Assembly (NCBI GenBank): GCA_913774625.1
Contig: CAJYHL010000016.1
Span: 1 to 64,000 of the forward strand
Length of the DNA: 64,000 nt
From: an uncultured Acidovorax sp.
Lineage (GTDB): Bacteria > Pseudomonadota > Gammaproteobacteria > Burkholderiales > Burkholderiaceae_C
Direction: 5' to 3'
A program made the position numbers and the translations under genes. Below, piece after piece: positions 20,523 through 28,300 of this stretch (its first letter is position 1; every line of letters begins with the position of its first letter). The notes below the pieces were generated by a model, which saw nothing but the letters and a program-made list of their open reading frames with translations, did no database searches and was not told the DNA's origin.

Positions 20523-21367
20523 GCCGGCCGCTGGGCCATCGCCTCGCCCAGCCGCGTGGGGCGCAGCGCTTCCCAGCCGGGCTCGAACTGCACGGCGCCG
20601 CGCTGGAACAGCAGCACGACGGTCGAACCCAGCATGAAGCGGCCCATTTCCTCGCCCTGGTCCAGGGTGATGGGCTGGGTGGAATAGTCCCAGCTGCGCA
20701 GCTTGCCCGTGCGCGGCGGGTTGACCTGTCCGTGCCAGACCGTCGCCATGCTGCCGACGATGGTGGCGCCCACCAGCACCAGCGCCATCGGCCCCAGCGG
20801 CGTCTGGAAATGGCACACCACGCGCTCGTTGCGGGCGAATAGGCCGGGCACGCCGCGTGCCGTCAGCGGGTTGACCGAGAACAGCGAGCCCGGCACATGC
20901 ACCATGCGCAGCAGCCGGCCGGGGCAGGGCATGTGGATGCGGTGGTAGTCGCGCGGGCTCAGGTAGATGGTGGCGAAGCTGCCGTCCCGGTAAGGCTCGG
21001 CCAGCGCCGCGTCGCCGCCCAGCAGGGCGGTGGTGGAATAGCGGTGGCCCTTGGCCTGGAAGATCTGGTCGTGCTCGATGGCGCCCAGCTGGCTCACCGC
21101 GCCGTCCACCGGGCAGATCACGGCGGCGGGCGCCAGCGGGCGCGCGCCGGGCCGCAGAGCCCGGGTGAAGAAGTCGTTGAAGGTGGCGTAGCTGGCGATG
21201 TCGGGATCGGCCGCCTCGCTCATGTCCACGCCGTAGCGCGCCACGAAGCGGCGGATGGCCGACGTGGTCAGACTGCCTGCGCGGGCCGATGCGAACCGGC
21301 CGGCGACCATGGTGAGCAGTTGCTTGGGCAGCAGATATTGGGGAAGGACGGCGAGGCGGTCGGACAC
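20519..21367 (-). CDS. psd: phosphatidylserine decarboxylase
   Basis: A 282-residue inner-membrane enzyme that makes phosphatidylethanolamine. The proenzyme cleaves itself within LGST (GRFMLGSTVVLLF), turning the Ser into the pyruvoyl cofactor of the small subunit. Other motifs: FNDFFTRALRPGARP, PVDGAVSQLG, LSPRDYHRIHMPCPG and FSVNPLTARGV. I chose the GTG at 21367 (protein begins VSDRLAVLPQYLLPKQ) with AAGGA upstream; an ATG at 21454 would add a non-family leader. Confidence 0.94.
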   Translation of the reverse strand: MSDRLAVLPQYLLPKQLLTMVAGRFASARAGSLTTSAIRRFVARYGVDMSEAADPDIASYATFNDFFTRALRPGARPLAPAAVICPVDGAVSQLGAIEHDQIFQAKGHRYSTTALLGGDAALAEPYRDGSFATIYLSPRDYHRIHMPCPGRLLRMVHVPGSLFSVNPLTARGVPGLFARNERVVCHFQTPLGPMALVLVGATIVGSMATVWHGQVNPPRTGKLRSWDYSTQPITLDQGEEMGRFMLGSTVVLLFQRGAVQFEPGWEALRPTRLGEAMAQRPA

Positions 21368-21441
21368 GTGGGGGAGATCCTTGTTGGAAGGCGGGGCCGG
21401 CGATTCTAGGCCGGCGCGCCGCGCACGGCCGGTGCCGCCGA

Positions 21442-21471
21442 TTGGCGCAAACAAGCATAGCGCGGTACAAT
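21442..21471 (+). promoter_or_regulatory. sigma-70-like promoter upstream of infA
   Basis: TTGGCG (21442-21447) and TACAAT (21466-21471) separated by 18 bp. It would give a leader of about 230 nt before infA. The region also lies upstream of the divergent psd gene. Confidence 0.5.
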
Positions 21472-21706
21472 CGACAGGCTAATGCACAGCGACCTGCCTG
21501 TCCATTGACGCCGTCTCCCCGGCCTCCACGCCTGCTGCGCCCCGGGTGCAGCGACTCCCCAGCATGCCAAGCCCGCGCTGTCGAGCCTCTGAGAGAAGGC
21601 CCGAACGCCGTGGTGTTCCCATGGCCTTGGCACTGCAGTTGCGCCCGCCCACCGTGCAGGTGCGTGCGCCCCAGAATATTTGTTGTTTGGAATCGACTTA
21701 AGAAAC

Positions 21707-21958
21707 ATGGCAAAAGAAGAACTGATCGAAATGCAGGGCTCCGTGACGGAAGTTTTGCCTGACTCGCGTTTTCGCGTCACGCTGGACAACGGCCACCAGC
21801 TCATCGCCTACACCGGCGGCAAGATGCGCAAGCACCACATCCGCATCCTGGCCGGCGACAAGGTCTCGCTCGAAATGTCGCCCTACGACCTGACCAAGGG
21901 CCGCATCACCTTCCGCCACCTGGCCGGCCGCGGCCCGGGCCCGAGCAGCAGCCGCTGA
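21707..21958 (+). CDS. infA: translation initiation factor IF-1
   Basis: An 83-residue OB-fold protein that binds the ribosomal A site during initiation. The whole fold is visible: [66 protein letters not shown]. It is longer than the usual 72 residues because of a Gly/Pro/Ser tail after FRHLAGR. I chose the ATG at 21707 by family; an upstream start adds nine residues. A single gene, followed by tRNA-Pro. Confidence 0.96.
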   Translation: MAKEELIEMQGSVTEVLPDSRFRVTLDNGHQLIAYTGGKMRKHHIRILAGDKVSLEMSPYDLTKGRITFRHLAGRGPGPSSSR

Positions 21959-22014
21959 TTGAATTAAGACGAAGAATCGGTGCCAATTTGCCCGGGCGGG
22001 CAGGGCGGACCGGT

Positions 22015-22020
22015 TAGAAT
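22015..22020 (+). promoter_or_regulatory. possible -10 box of the tRNA-Pro gene
   Basis: TAGAAT, 9 bp before the mature tRNA 5' end. No -35 box with normal spacing is clear; the upstream sequence is GC-rich. Confidence 0.35.
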
Positions 22021-22029
22021 GCCAGTTGT

Positions 22030-22106
22030 CGGAGCGTAGCGCAGCCTGGTAGCGCATCTGCTTTGGGAGCAGAGGGTCGCGAGTTCGAATCCCGCCGCTC
22101 CGACCA
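22030..22106 (+). tRNA. tRNA-Pro (anticodon UGG)
   Basis: A 77-nt cloverleaf with encoded CCA. The acceptor stem pairs CGGAGCG with CGCTCCG; the D-loop has GCGCAGCCTGGTAGCGC; the anticodon stem TCTGC/GCAGA encloses TTTGGGA, giving anticodon TGG; the T-arm has GAGTTCGAATCCCGC. It decodes CCN proline codons. Confidence 0.97.
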
Positions 22107-22116
22107 TTGATATCAA

Positions 22117-22147
22117 GGGGTTAGGTCCTAAAGGCCTAGCCCCTTTT
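22117..22147 (+). terminator. terminator after tRNA-Pro
   Basis: GGGGTTAGG (22117-22125) pairs with CCTAGCCCC (22135-22143), including one G-T pair, followed by TTTT. It starts 11 bp after the tRNA. Confidence 0.8.
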
Positions 22148-22169
22148 GTCTGACTAGACCCTATCCGCC

Positions 22170-22364
22170 ATGGCATCTAGATACGGCAAGGAGCAAAAAG
22201 AGGGCCTAGCCCGCTTCATCGACACCATCGCTGCATCGTCCTTCATCGGTGGCGTTGTCGGGCTGACGGGGCACAGTCCATTGACCTCCTGGGAAGTGAT
22301 CACCCTTTTCGCCACCTGTCCTATACTGCTGGTGCTGTCCTGGATATTGAGGAAACCATCATGA
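22170..22364 (+). CDS. small two-helix membrane protein
   Basis: A 64-residue protein: a charged N-terminus (MASRYGKEQKEGLARF), then two hydrophobic segments (about 21-34, AASSFIGGVVGLTG, and 41-60, EVITLFATCPILLVLSWIL) joined by a short turn. Its TGA overlaps the ATG of the next tiny gene (ATGA at 22361-22364). It is visibly less GC-rich than its neighbours and lies directly after a tRNA, so it may be acquired. No family recognised; function unknown. No strong Shine-Dalgarno is seen. Confidence 0.6.
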   Translation: MASRYGKEQKEGLARFIDTIAASSFIGGVVGLTGHSPLTSWEVITLFATCPILLVLSWILRKPS

Positions 22365-22432
22365 TCATCACCGCACTCATCGTTTTCGTGATTGCTGCTG
22401 CTGGCGTGACCTGGTATGTCACCAGCCACTGA
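22361..22432 (+). CDS. 23-residue membrane peptide coupled to the preceding gene
   Basis: MIITALIVFVIAAAGVTWYV then TSH, a single transmembrane helix with almost nothing outside the membrane. The start overlaps the stop of the 64-residue gene, which strongly suggests translational coupling. Below the size that most gene callers report. Function unknown; size and layout resemble accessory membrane micropeptides or type I toxin-like peptides, but I see no antisense RNA evidence. Confidence 0.5.
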   Translation: MIITALIVFVIAAAGVTWYVTSH

Positions 22433-22454
22433 GCTGGCGCAGCGCATGGTGCAG

Positions 22455-22474
22455 GGGCGCTTCGGCGCCCTTCG
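22455..22474 (+). terminator. weak hairpin after the micropeptide pair
   Basis: GGGCGC-TTCG-GCGCCC (22455-22470) with a UUCG tetraloop, followed by a poor T tract. Possible terminator of the two tiny genes. Confidence 0.4.
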
Positions 22475-22509
22475 TCGTTTCTGGCCCTCTTGAAACGTTT
22501 TTGGCGAAC

Positions 22510-23307
22510 ATGTCCGATCATTGCCGGGAGCCTGCGGGTCAGGCCCCTCGCCCCCTGCCGCTGGAGCCCGGCCGCATCGACGCCGTGGATGCGCTGCGCG
22601 GCGTCGCCATGCTCTGGATGACGGCCTTCCACTTCTGCTTCGACCTGAGCCATTTCGGCTACTGGCCGCAGAATTTCCTCTCCGACCCCTTCTGGACGCT
22701 GCAGCGCGTCATGATCGTCAGCCTGTTCCTGACCTGCGCCGGCCTGGGGCAGGCGCTGGCCTCGGCGCAGGGGCTGGGCTGGTGGCGCTTCGGCCGCCGC
22801 TGGCTGCAGGTGGCGGCAGCGGCGCTGCTGGTCACTGCGGGGTCGATGCTGATGTTCCCGCGCAGCTTCATCTATTTCGGCGTGCTGCACGGCATGGCGG
22901 TGATGCTGCTGATCGCCCGTTTCAGCGCGCCGGCTGGCCGCTGGCTCTGGCCGCTGGGCCTGGCGGCCCTGCTGCTGCCCCCGGCTGCCGCCTGGGTGCT
23001 GGGCGGGCCGCTGCAGGGCTGGGCCGATCTCTTCGACAGCCGCGCGCTCAACTGGCTGGGGCTCATCACGCGCAAGCCCTTCACCGAAGACTATGTGCCG
23101 GTGCTGCCCTGGCTGGGCGTGATGTGGTGGGGCATGGCGGCGGGCCGGTGGCTGCTGGGCCGCCGCCCGGCCTGGCTGGCGCGGCCTCTGCCTGCCGGGC
23201 TGGGCTGGCTGGCCGTGCTCGGGCGGCACAGCCTGAGCTGGTATCTGCTGCACCAGCCGGTGATGATCGGCGCGCTGATGGCCTTCGGCGCACTCAGCGG
23301 CCGCTGA
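22510..23307 (+). CDS. DUF1624/HGSNAT-like membrane protein
   Basis: A 265-residue polytopic inner-membrane protein with about seven to eight helices. The opening RIDAVDALRGVAMLWMTAFHFCFDLSHF is typical of the heparan-alpha-glucosaminide N-acetyltransferase catalytic-domain family (DUF1624), which moves acyl groups across membranes; the closing GRHSLSWYLLHQPVMIG also fits. The substrate in bacteria is unknown. I chose the ATG at 22510; TTG at 22501 is possible. Convergent with the downstream dehydrogenase, 6 bp apart. Confidence 0.8.
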   Translation: MSDHCREPAGQAPRPLPLEPGRIDAVDALRGVAMLWMTAFHFCFDLSHFGYWPQNFLSDPFWTLQRVMIVSLFLTCAGLGQALASAQGLGWWRFGRRWLQVAAAALLVTAGSMLMFPRSFIYFGVLHGMAVMLLIARFSAPAGRWLWPLGLAALLLPPAAAWVLGGPLQGWADLFDSRALNWLGLITRKPFTEDYVPVLPWLGVMWWGMAAGRWLLGRRPAWLARPLPAGLGWLAVLGRHSLSWYLLHQPVMIGALMAFGALSGR

Positions 23308-23313
23308 TGATGC

Positions 23314-24321
23314 TCAGCGCCTGACTTGCAGCGCGCCGGGGTTGACGATGTTGGTCGGCGTGCCGCGGATGTAGTTCACTACGTTGTCGAAGGCCGCACC
23401 GAAGTAGAGCTCGTAGCTGTCCTGCTCGACATAGCCGATGTGCGGCGTGCAGATGCAGTTCTCCAGCCGCAGCAGGGCGTGGCCCTGCAGGATGGGCTCG
23501 CTCTCGAACACGTCCACCGCCGCCATGCCGGGGCGGCCCCGGTTGAGCGCGGCGATGAGCGCGTCCGGCTGGATGAGTTCGGCACGCGAGGTGTTCACGA
23601 TGAGCGAGGTCGGCTTCATGGCCGACAGGTCTTCCAGCGTGACGATGTTGCGCGTCTCGTCGTTCAGGCGCAGGTGCAGCGAGACCACGTCGCACTGCGC
23701 GAAGAATTCCTCGCGCGTGGTGGCCACCTGCAGCCCGTCGCTCAATGCCTGTGCGCGCGAAGCCTCGCGGCCCCACACGCGCACGTTCATGCCGAAGGCG
23801 CGGCCGTAGCCCGCCACGATCTGGCCGATGCGGCCGTAGCCCCAGATGCCCAGGGTCTTGCCGCGCAGCACCGTGCCGATGCCGAAGTTGGGCGGCATGG
23901 ACGCCGCCCGCAGGCCCGACTGCTGCCAGGCGCCGTGCTTCAGGTTGGAGATGTACTGCGGCAACCGGCGCATGGCGGCCATGATGAGCGCCCAGGTGAG
24001 TTCGGCCGGAGCGACCGGCGAGCCCACGCCTTCGGCCACGGCGATGCCGCGTTCGGTGCAGGCCTGCACGTCGATGTGGCTGCCGACCTTGCCAGTCTGC
24101 GCGATGAGCTTCAGGCGCGGCAGCTTCTCGACCAGCTGGCGCGTGATCTGCGTGCGCTCGCGCACCAGCACGATGATGTCGGCGTCCTTCAGGCGCACAG
24201 AGAGCTGGCCCAGTCCCTTGACGGTGTTGGTATAGACCTTGGCGGAATAGGGGTCCAGGCGGGAGGCGCAGTGCAGCTTGCGCACCGCGTCCTGGTAGTC
24301 GTCGAGTATGACTATGTTCAT
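23314..24321 (-). CDS. D-2-hydroxyacid dehydrogenase family protein
   Basis: A 335-residue NAD-dependent dehydrogenase of the phosphoglycerate dehydrogenase-like group. The Rossmann motif is GIWGYGRIGQIVAGYGRAFG; the catalytic Arg is in VNTSRAELI, the Glu in VFESEPI and the His in CTPHIGYVEQDSYE. I chose the ATG at 24321 (MNIVILDDYQDAV), the usual start for this group. It stands alone; the substrate is not predictable. Confidence 0.9.
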   Translation of the reverse strand: MNIVILDDYQDAVRKLHCASRLDPYSAKVYTNTVKGLGQLSVRLKDADIIVLVRERTQITRQLVEKLPRLKLIAQTGKVGSHIDVQACTERGIAVAEGVGSPVAPAELTWALIMAAMRRLPQYISNLKHGAWQQSGLRAASMPPNFGIGTVLRGKTLGIWGYGRIGQIVAGYGRAFGMNVRVWGREASRAQALSDGLQVATTREEFFAQCDVVSLHLRLNDETRNIVTLEDLSAMKPTSLIVNTSRAELIQPDALIAALNRGRPGMAAVDVFESEPILQGHALLRLENCICTPHIGYVEQDSYELYFGAAFDNVVNYIRGTPTNIVNPGALQVRR

Positions 24322-24651
24322 GTTGTCCGTTGCGTCCGCACCAAGTGCGGTCCGTCTGGCCGGCTCGCCGGAGCGCTGCCGGCTGCAGCTGTCGAAAAAT
24401 GGGGGAATCGGCGTACCCGTAGGTAGATGCGCCGCATTGGGCAGGCATTGTCCTTCATCGGCGTTCAACGCCCCTGGCGCAGGCCGCTTGCCGCGGCCTG
24501 CGGGGACACACCGTTACAAAACAATCGTGTCCTGATGGTGTCTGGCCGCGCGCCGAAGTTCCTGGTCACCTGGGCGACGCCGCATTGGTGCCAGTCCCAA
24601 TACGCCCGGGCGCCGGCCTGCATAGGCTCGGCATTCAAGAAAGGGCTATCC
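24322..24651. other. divergent intergenic region, no gene seen
   Basis: A 330 bp spacer between the dehydrogenase and the acyl-CoA synthetase. In-frame extensions of both genes enter it, but their sequence is unlike the families. It should hold both promoters; I could not assign boxes. Confidence 0.45.
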
Positions 24652-26340
24652 ATGCGACCTCATTACCGATTCTGGCCGCGCCGTCTGCCGCATGCGCTGC
24701 AGGTGCCTGCGACTTCGCTCTGGGACAACCTGGCGACCAACGCCCGCCGCTATCCGGACAAGGCCGCGCTGGTCTTCTTCGGGGCGCGGATGAGCTACCG
24801 CGAACTGGCCGATGCCGCCGAACGCCTGGCCGCGCGGCTGCATGCGCTGGGCGTGGGCAAGGGCGACCGAGTGATGCTCTGCATGCAGAACTGCCCGCAG
24901 CTGGTGGTGGCGCATTTCGCCATCCTGCGGGCCAATGCGGTGGTGGTGCCCGTCAACCCGATGAACCGGGCGGAAGAGCTCAAGCACTACATCACCGACC
25001 CCGACAGCCGGGTGGCCATCACCACGGCCGACCTCGCCGCGGGCATCTGCCAGGCCAGTGCCGCCGTGCCGCCCGCATCGGGCCTGCGCCATGTGATCGT
25101 CACGCATTTCACCGATGCCTTCGACCCCGAAGCCGGGGGCGCCGACGCCATGCCCGCCCACTGGCGAGACTGGCTGTGCGGCCGGCACCCCCTGCCGGCG
25201 CTGGCGGGCGGCGAGGTCCACGCCTGGACCGATGCCCTGGACTTCAGCGGGCCCGCCCCGGCCCACGAGGCGGCGGCTGGGGACCTGGCCGTGCTGCCCT
25301 ACACCAGCGGCACCACCGGCCTGCCCAAGGGCTGCATGCATCCGCACCGCAGCATCATGCACAACGCCGTCGCCGGCAGCCTGTGGGGCACGGTCACGCC
25401 CGAAAGCGTGGTGCTGGCGGTGGTGCCCATGTTCCACATCACGGGCATGGTCAGCATGATGCACACCTGCATCTACGCAGGCGGCACGCTGGTCATCATG
25501 CCGCGCTGGGACCGCGACGTGGCGGGCCGGCTGATCTCGCACTACCGCGTCACCAGCTGGACCAACATCCCCACCATGGTCATCGACCTGCTGGGCAGCC
25601 CGCGCTTCGCGGAATACGACCTGTCCAGCCTGCTCTACATCGGCGGCGGCGGCGCGGCCATGCCGCAGGCCGTGGCCCAGCGCCTGTTCGAGCAGTACGG
25701 GCTGCGCTATTCGGAGGGCTACGGCCTCACGGAAACCGCGGCGCCCTCGCACTCCAACCCGCCCGACCATCCCAAGCAGCAGTGCCTGGGCATCCCGTTC
25801 ATGAGCACCGATGCCCGCGTGGTGGACCCGGACACGCTGCGCGAGCTGCCGGTGGGCGAGCAGGGCGAGATCGTCATCCACGGCCCCGAGGTGTTCGAAG
25901 GCTACTGGAAGCGGCCCGATGCCACCGAGGCCGCGTTCATCGACCTGGACGGCAAGCGATTCTTCCGTTCCGGCGACCTGGGCCACATGGACGAAGAGGG
26001 CTACTTCTTCCTGACCGACCGGCTCAAGCGCATGATCAACGCCAGCGGCTTCAAGGTCTGGCCCGCCGAGGTGGAGGCGCTGATGTTCCGCCACCCCGCC
26101 GTCCAGGAGGCCTGCGTGATCTCCGCGCGCGACGCCTATCGCGGCGAAACCGTCAAGGCGGTGGTGGTGCTGCGCAGCGAGCAGCGCGGGCAGGTGTCCG
26201 AGGCCGACATCGTGGCCTGGTGCCACGACAATATGGCCGTCTACAAGGCGCCGCGCATCGTGCAGTTCGTCGATGCCCTGCCCAAGAGCGGCAGCGGGAA
26301 GGTGATGTGGCGGGCGCTGCAGGAGGCCGAGCCGGCCTGA
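24652..26340 (+). CDS. long-chain fatty acid--CoA ligase
   Basis: A 562-residue AMP-forming acyl-CoA synthetase. The P-loop is YTSGTTGLPKGCMHPH; further core motifs are YSEGYGLTETAAP, FFRSGDLGHMDEEGYFFLTDRLKRMI and the C-terminal Lys in KSGSGKVMWRAL. The N-terminus (LWDNLATNARRYPDKAALVFFG) fits medium/long-chain enzymes. It activates a fatty acid with ATP for beta-oxidation or lipid synthesis. I chose the ATG at 24652. Single gene. Confidence 0.93.
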   Translation: MRPHYRFWPRRLPHALQVPATSLWDNLATNARRYPDKAALVFFGARMSYRELADAAERLAARLHALGVGKGDRVMLCMQNCPQLVVAHFAILRANAVVVPVNPMNRAEELKHYITDPDSRVAITTADLAAGICQASAAVPPASGLRHVIVTHFTDAFDPEAGGADAMPAHWRDWLCGRHPLPALAGGEVHAWTDALDFSGPAPAHEAAAGDLAVLPYTSGTTGLPKGCMHPHRSIMHNAVAGSLWGTVTPESVVLAVVPMFHITGMVSMMHTCIYAGGTLVIMPRWDRDVAGRLISHYRVTSWTNIPTMVIDLLGSPRFAEYDLSSLLYIGGGGAAMPQAVAQRLFEQYGLRYSEGYGLTETAAPSHSNPPDHPKQQCLGIPFMSTDARVVDPDTLRELPVGEQGEIVIHGPEVFEGYWKRPDATEAAFIDLDGKRFFRSGDLGHMDEEGYFFLTDRLKRMINASGFKVWPAEVEALMFRHPAVQEACVISARDAYRGETVKAVVVLRSEQRGQVSEADIVAWCHDNMAVYKAPRIVQFVDALPKSGSGKVMWRALQEAEPA

Positions 26341-26384
26341 CCCGGGGCGCCGGGCAGCGCGGCGGCCGACTACCGGCGGCCGGC

Positions 26385-26765
26385 TCAGGCGCCGTGGGCC
26401 GCCAGATCGCCCAGTTCCCGGTCCAGCAGGGCCGGGTCGTCCATCTGCAGCTCGATCAGGCGGCGCAGATGGGTCACGCTGTCCAGGTCGATCACGCGGC
26501 ACAGCACGCCGACCTGCGTGCCGTCCGGGCCGGCGTCCAGATGCGCGAGTTCGGCCGACATCGAGATGTGCGCATCGGCCGGACCCAGCTGGATGGCCAG
26601 CAGGCAGGGCATGCCCACGGCCAGCGCCTGGCCGGCGGGCACGCGCAGCAGCGCGCCCTTGAGGGACAAATCCAGCACCTGGGCGGCGACGGTGCCGTGG
26701 CCGGTGGTGAACTGGGCAGGCGCGTCGAAGGCGATGCGGATGAAGTGGCGGCGCTCTGAGGCCAT
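26385..26765 (-). CDS. PilZ-domain protein
   Basis: A 126-residue single-domain protein. The c-di-GMP-binding motifs are both present: RxxxR in RRHFIR (residues 5-10) and DxSxxG in DLSLKG (32-37). The rest is the PilZ beta barrel plus a C-terminal helix (THLRRLIELQMDDPALLDREL). It probably acts as a cytoplasmic c-di-GMP receptor for motility or surface growth; the partner is unknown. Convergent with the CoA ligase. Confidence 0.9.
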   Translation of the reverse strand: MASERRHFIRIAFDAPAQFTTGHGTVAAQVLDLSLKGALLRVPAGQALAVGMPCLLAIQLGPADAHISMSAELAHLDAGPDGTQVGVLCRVIDLDSVTHLRRLIELQMDDPALLDRELGDLAAHGA

Positions 26766-26880
26766 GGCGGAACTCCTGGTGGGTGCCCCCGGATGCTAGC
26801 GCAGGCTTTCCGGCGCGGGCGTGATTTTCGTCGCGCTGCAGGCCCCTCGCGCCGCCGCCGTGCCTTAAGCTTGCCGCCCT

Positions 26881-27654
26881 ATGAGCCAAGTCACCTTCTC
26901 CCCGCCCTACGTCACGATCGGCACGCTCGCCCAGCAATTGCAATCCGCCGGGCATGCCGTCGTCCGGCCGCAGGACGTGGCGGCCTGGGCGGGCGTGGAG
27001 CTGGCCGATCTGCTGGCCCTTGGCGCCGGCTGGAGCGATCTGCCGCCCGACGAGTTCCTGAAGGACGGCGGCCGCTACCGCCGCCGCCGGCACGCCAGCT
27101 TCGTGGCCGAGCCCGGCACGGCGGGCCAGGCACCCACGCTGCGTTCGGTGCCGCACCGTGCCCACTGGCAGCCCCTGGAATACAACGCGCTGCACGGCGG
27201 CATGGAGCGCTGGTTCGCGCCCATGACTGGCGATGTGCTGCAGGCACCGGCCTGGCAGCGGCTGATGGCGGCACTGGCCGGGCTGGCGCAGGCGGCTCTC
27301 GCGTCCGCGCCAGAGCCCTGGTTCATGGAGGCGCACCAGTTCCGCATCGACACCGCCGGCGGCATCGGCCGGCCCACGCCGGAAGGCGCGCACCGCGACG
27401 GCGTGGATCTGGTGGCTGTTTTCCTGGTCGCGCGCGAGGGCGTCAAGGGCGGCGAGACGCGCATCTTCGAGGCCTCGGGGCCCTTCGGCCAGCGCTTCAC
27501 GCTGACCGAGCCCTGGTCGGTGCTGCTGCTGGACGATGCCCGCATGATCCATGAGACCACTCCCATCCAGCCCTTGGCAGAGGGCGGCTGGCGCGATACG
27601 CTGGTCGTCACCTGCCGGCGCGGCGGCTTCCAGCAGGCCGCCTCCGGCGTGTAG
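26881..27654 (+). CDS. 2OG-Fe dioxygenase family protein
   Basis: A 257-residue protein of the 2OG-Fe dioxygenase family formerly called DUF2257. The metal triad is readable: His171 and Asp173 (GAHRDGVDLV), the distal His224 (MIHETTPI) and the 2-oxoglutarate-binding Arg238 (WRDTLVVTCRR). Relatives hydroxylate amino acids such as isoleucine; the substrate here is unknown. Single gene. Confidence 0.85.
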   Translation: MSQVTFSPPYVTIGTLAQQLQSAGHAVVRPQDVAAWAGVELADLLALGAGWSDLPPDEFLKDGGRYRRRRHASFVAEPGTAGQAPTLRSVPHRAHWQPLEYNALHGGMERWFAPMTGDVLQAPAWQRLMAALAGLAQAALASAPEPWFMEAHQFRIDTAGGIGRPTPEGAHRDGVDLVAVFLVAREGVKGGETRIFEASGPFGQRFTLTEPWSVLLLDDARMIHETTPIQPLAEGGWRDTLVVTCRRGGFQQAASGV

Positions 27655-27766
27655 GAAATCTCCGCAATGTGACCGACATCAAGGGGCGTGCGCTGCGGTA
27701 CTGCCACACTGTCCGCATGAACCCGGCCTTGCGGGGCCGTCCATCCACCCTTGAGGAGCAAATCTC

Positions 27767-28204
27767 ATGTTCAAGCACATTCTGATTCCCGTCGATGGTT
27801 CGAACACCGCGCTGAACGCTGTGGGCAAGGCTGCCGGCCTGGCCCAGGCGTTCGGCAGCAAGGTGACGGCGCTGTACGTGGTGGACCCGTATCCCTTCAC
27901 CGGCGTGGGTGCCGATTTCGCCTACGGCCAGTCGCAGTACCTGACCGCCGCCACCGCCGAAGCCAACACCGCGCTGGATGCCGCCAAGGCCGTGCTGGAA
28001 AAGGCCGGCGTGCAGGTGGAGACCTCCATCGGCGAAGGCCATGCCGTCCACGACGGCATCGCCCATGCCGCGGAAACCCTCGGCGCCGACCTGATCGTGA
28101 TGGGCTCGCACGGCCGCCGCGGCCTGGAAAAGCTGATGCTGGGCAGCGTCACGCAGCGCGTGCTGGGCGTGGCCCACGTGCCGGTGCTGGTGGTGCGCGA
28201 CTGA
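27767..28204 (+). CDS. universal stress protein, UspA family
   Basis: A 145-residue single Usp domain: the start MFKHILIPVDGSNTALNAVG and the ATP-binding signature GSHGRRGLEKLMLGSVT near the C-terminus, followed by PVLVVRD. Cytoplasmic, usually dimeric, induced by stress or growth arrest. Convergent with kup. A GCAGCGGC/GCCGCTGC hairpin follows at 28218-28238. Confidence 0.95.
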   Translation: MFKHILIPVDGSNTALNAVGKAAGLAQAFGSKVTALYVVDPYPFTGVGADFAYGQSQYLTAATAEANTALDAAKAVLEKAGVQVETSIGEGHAVHDGIAHAAETLGADLIVMGSHGRRGLEKLMLGSVTQRVLGVAHVPVLVVRD

Positions 28205-28217
28205 CAGGCCCGTGGCA

Positions 28218-28238
28218 GCAGCGGCTTCGCGCCGCTGC
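28218..28238. terminator. hairpin between uspA-like gene and kup
   Basis: GCAGCGGC-TTCGC-GCCGCTGC, a perfect 8 bp stem starting 13 bp after the Usp stop codon. There is no T tract directly after it, so terminator function is uncertain. Confidence 0.4.
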
Positions 28239-28300
28239 GCGGCGCAAGGCGGCCCCATCGTGGGTCGCTTTCTTTTTCATGGGCTGGGTACCCCGCCTGG

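Noticed and set aside
22030-22432. tRNA-Pro as the attachment site of an integrated island
   Set aside because: No integrase and no second copy of the tRNA 3' end was seen within the window; only about 300 bp of unusual DNA follows.
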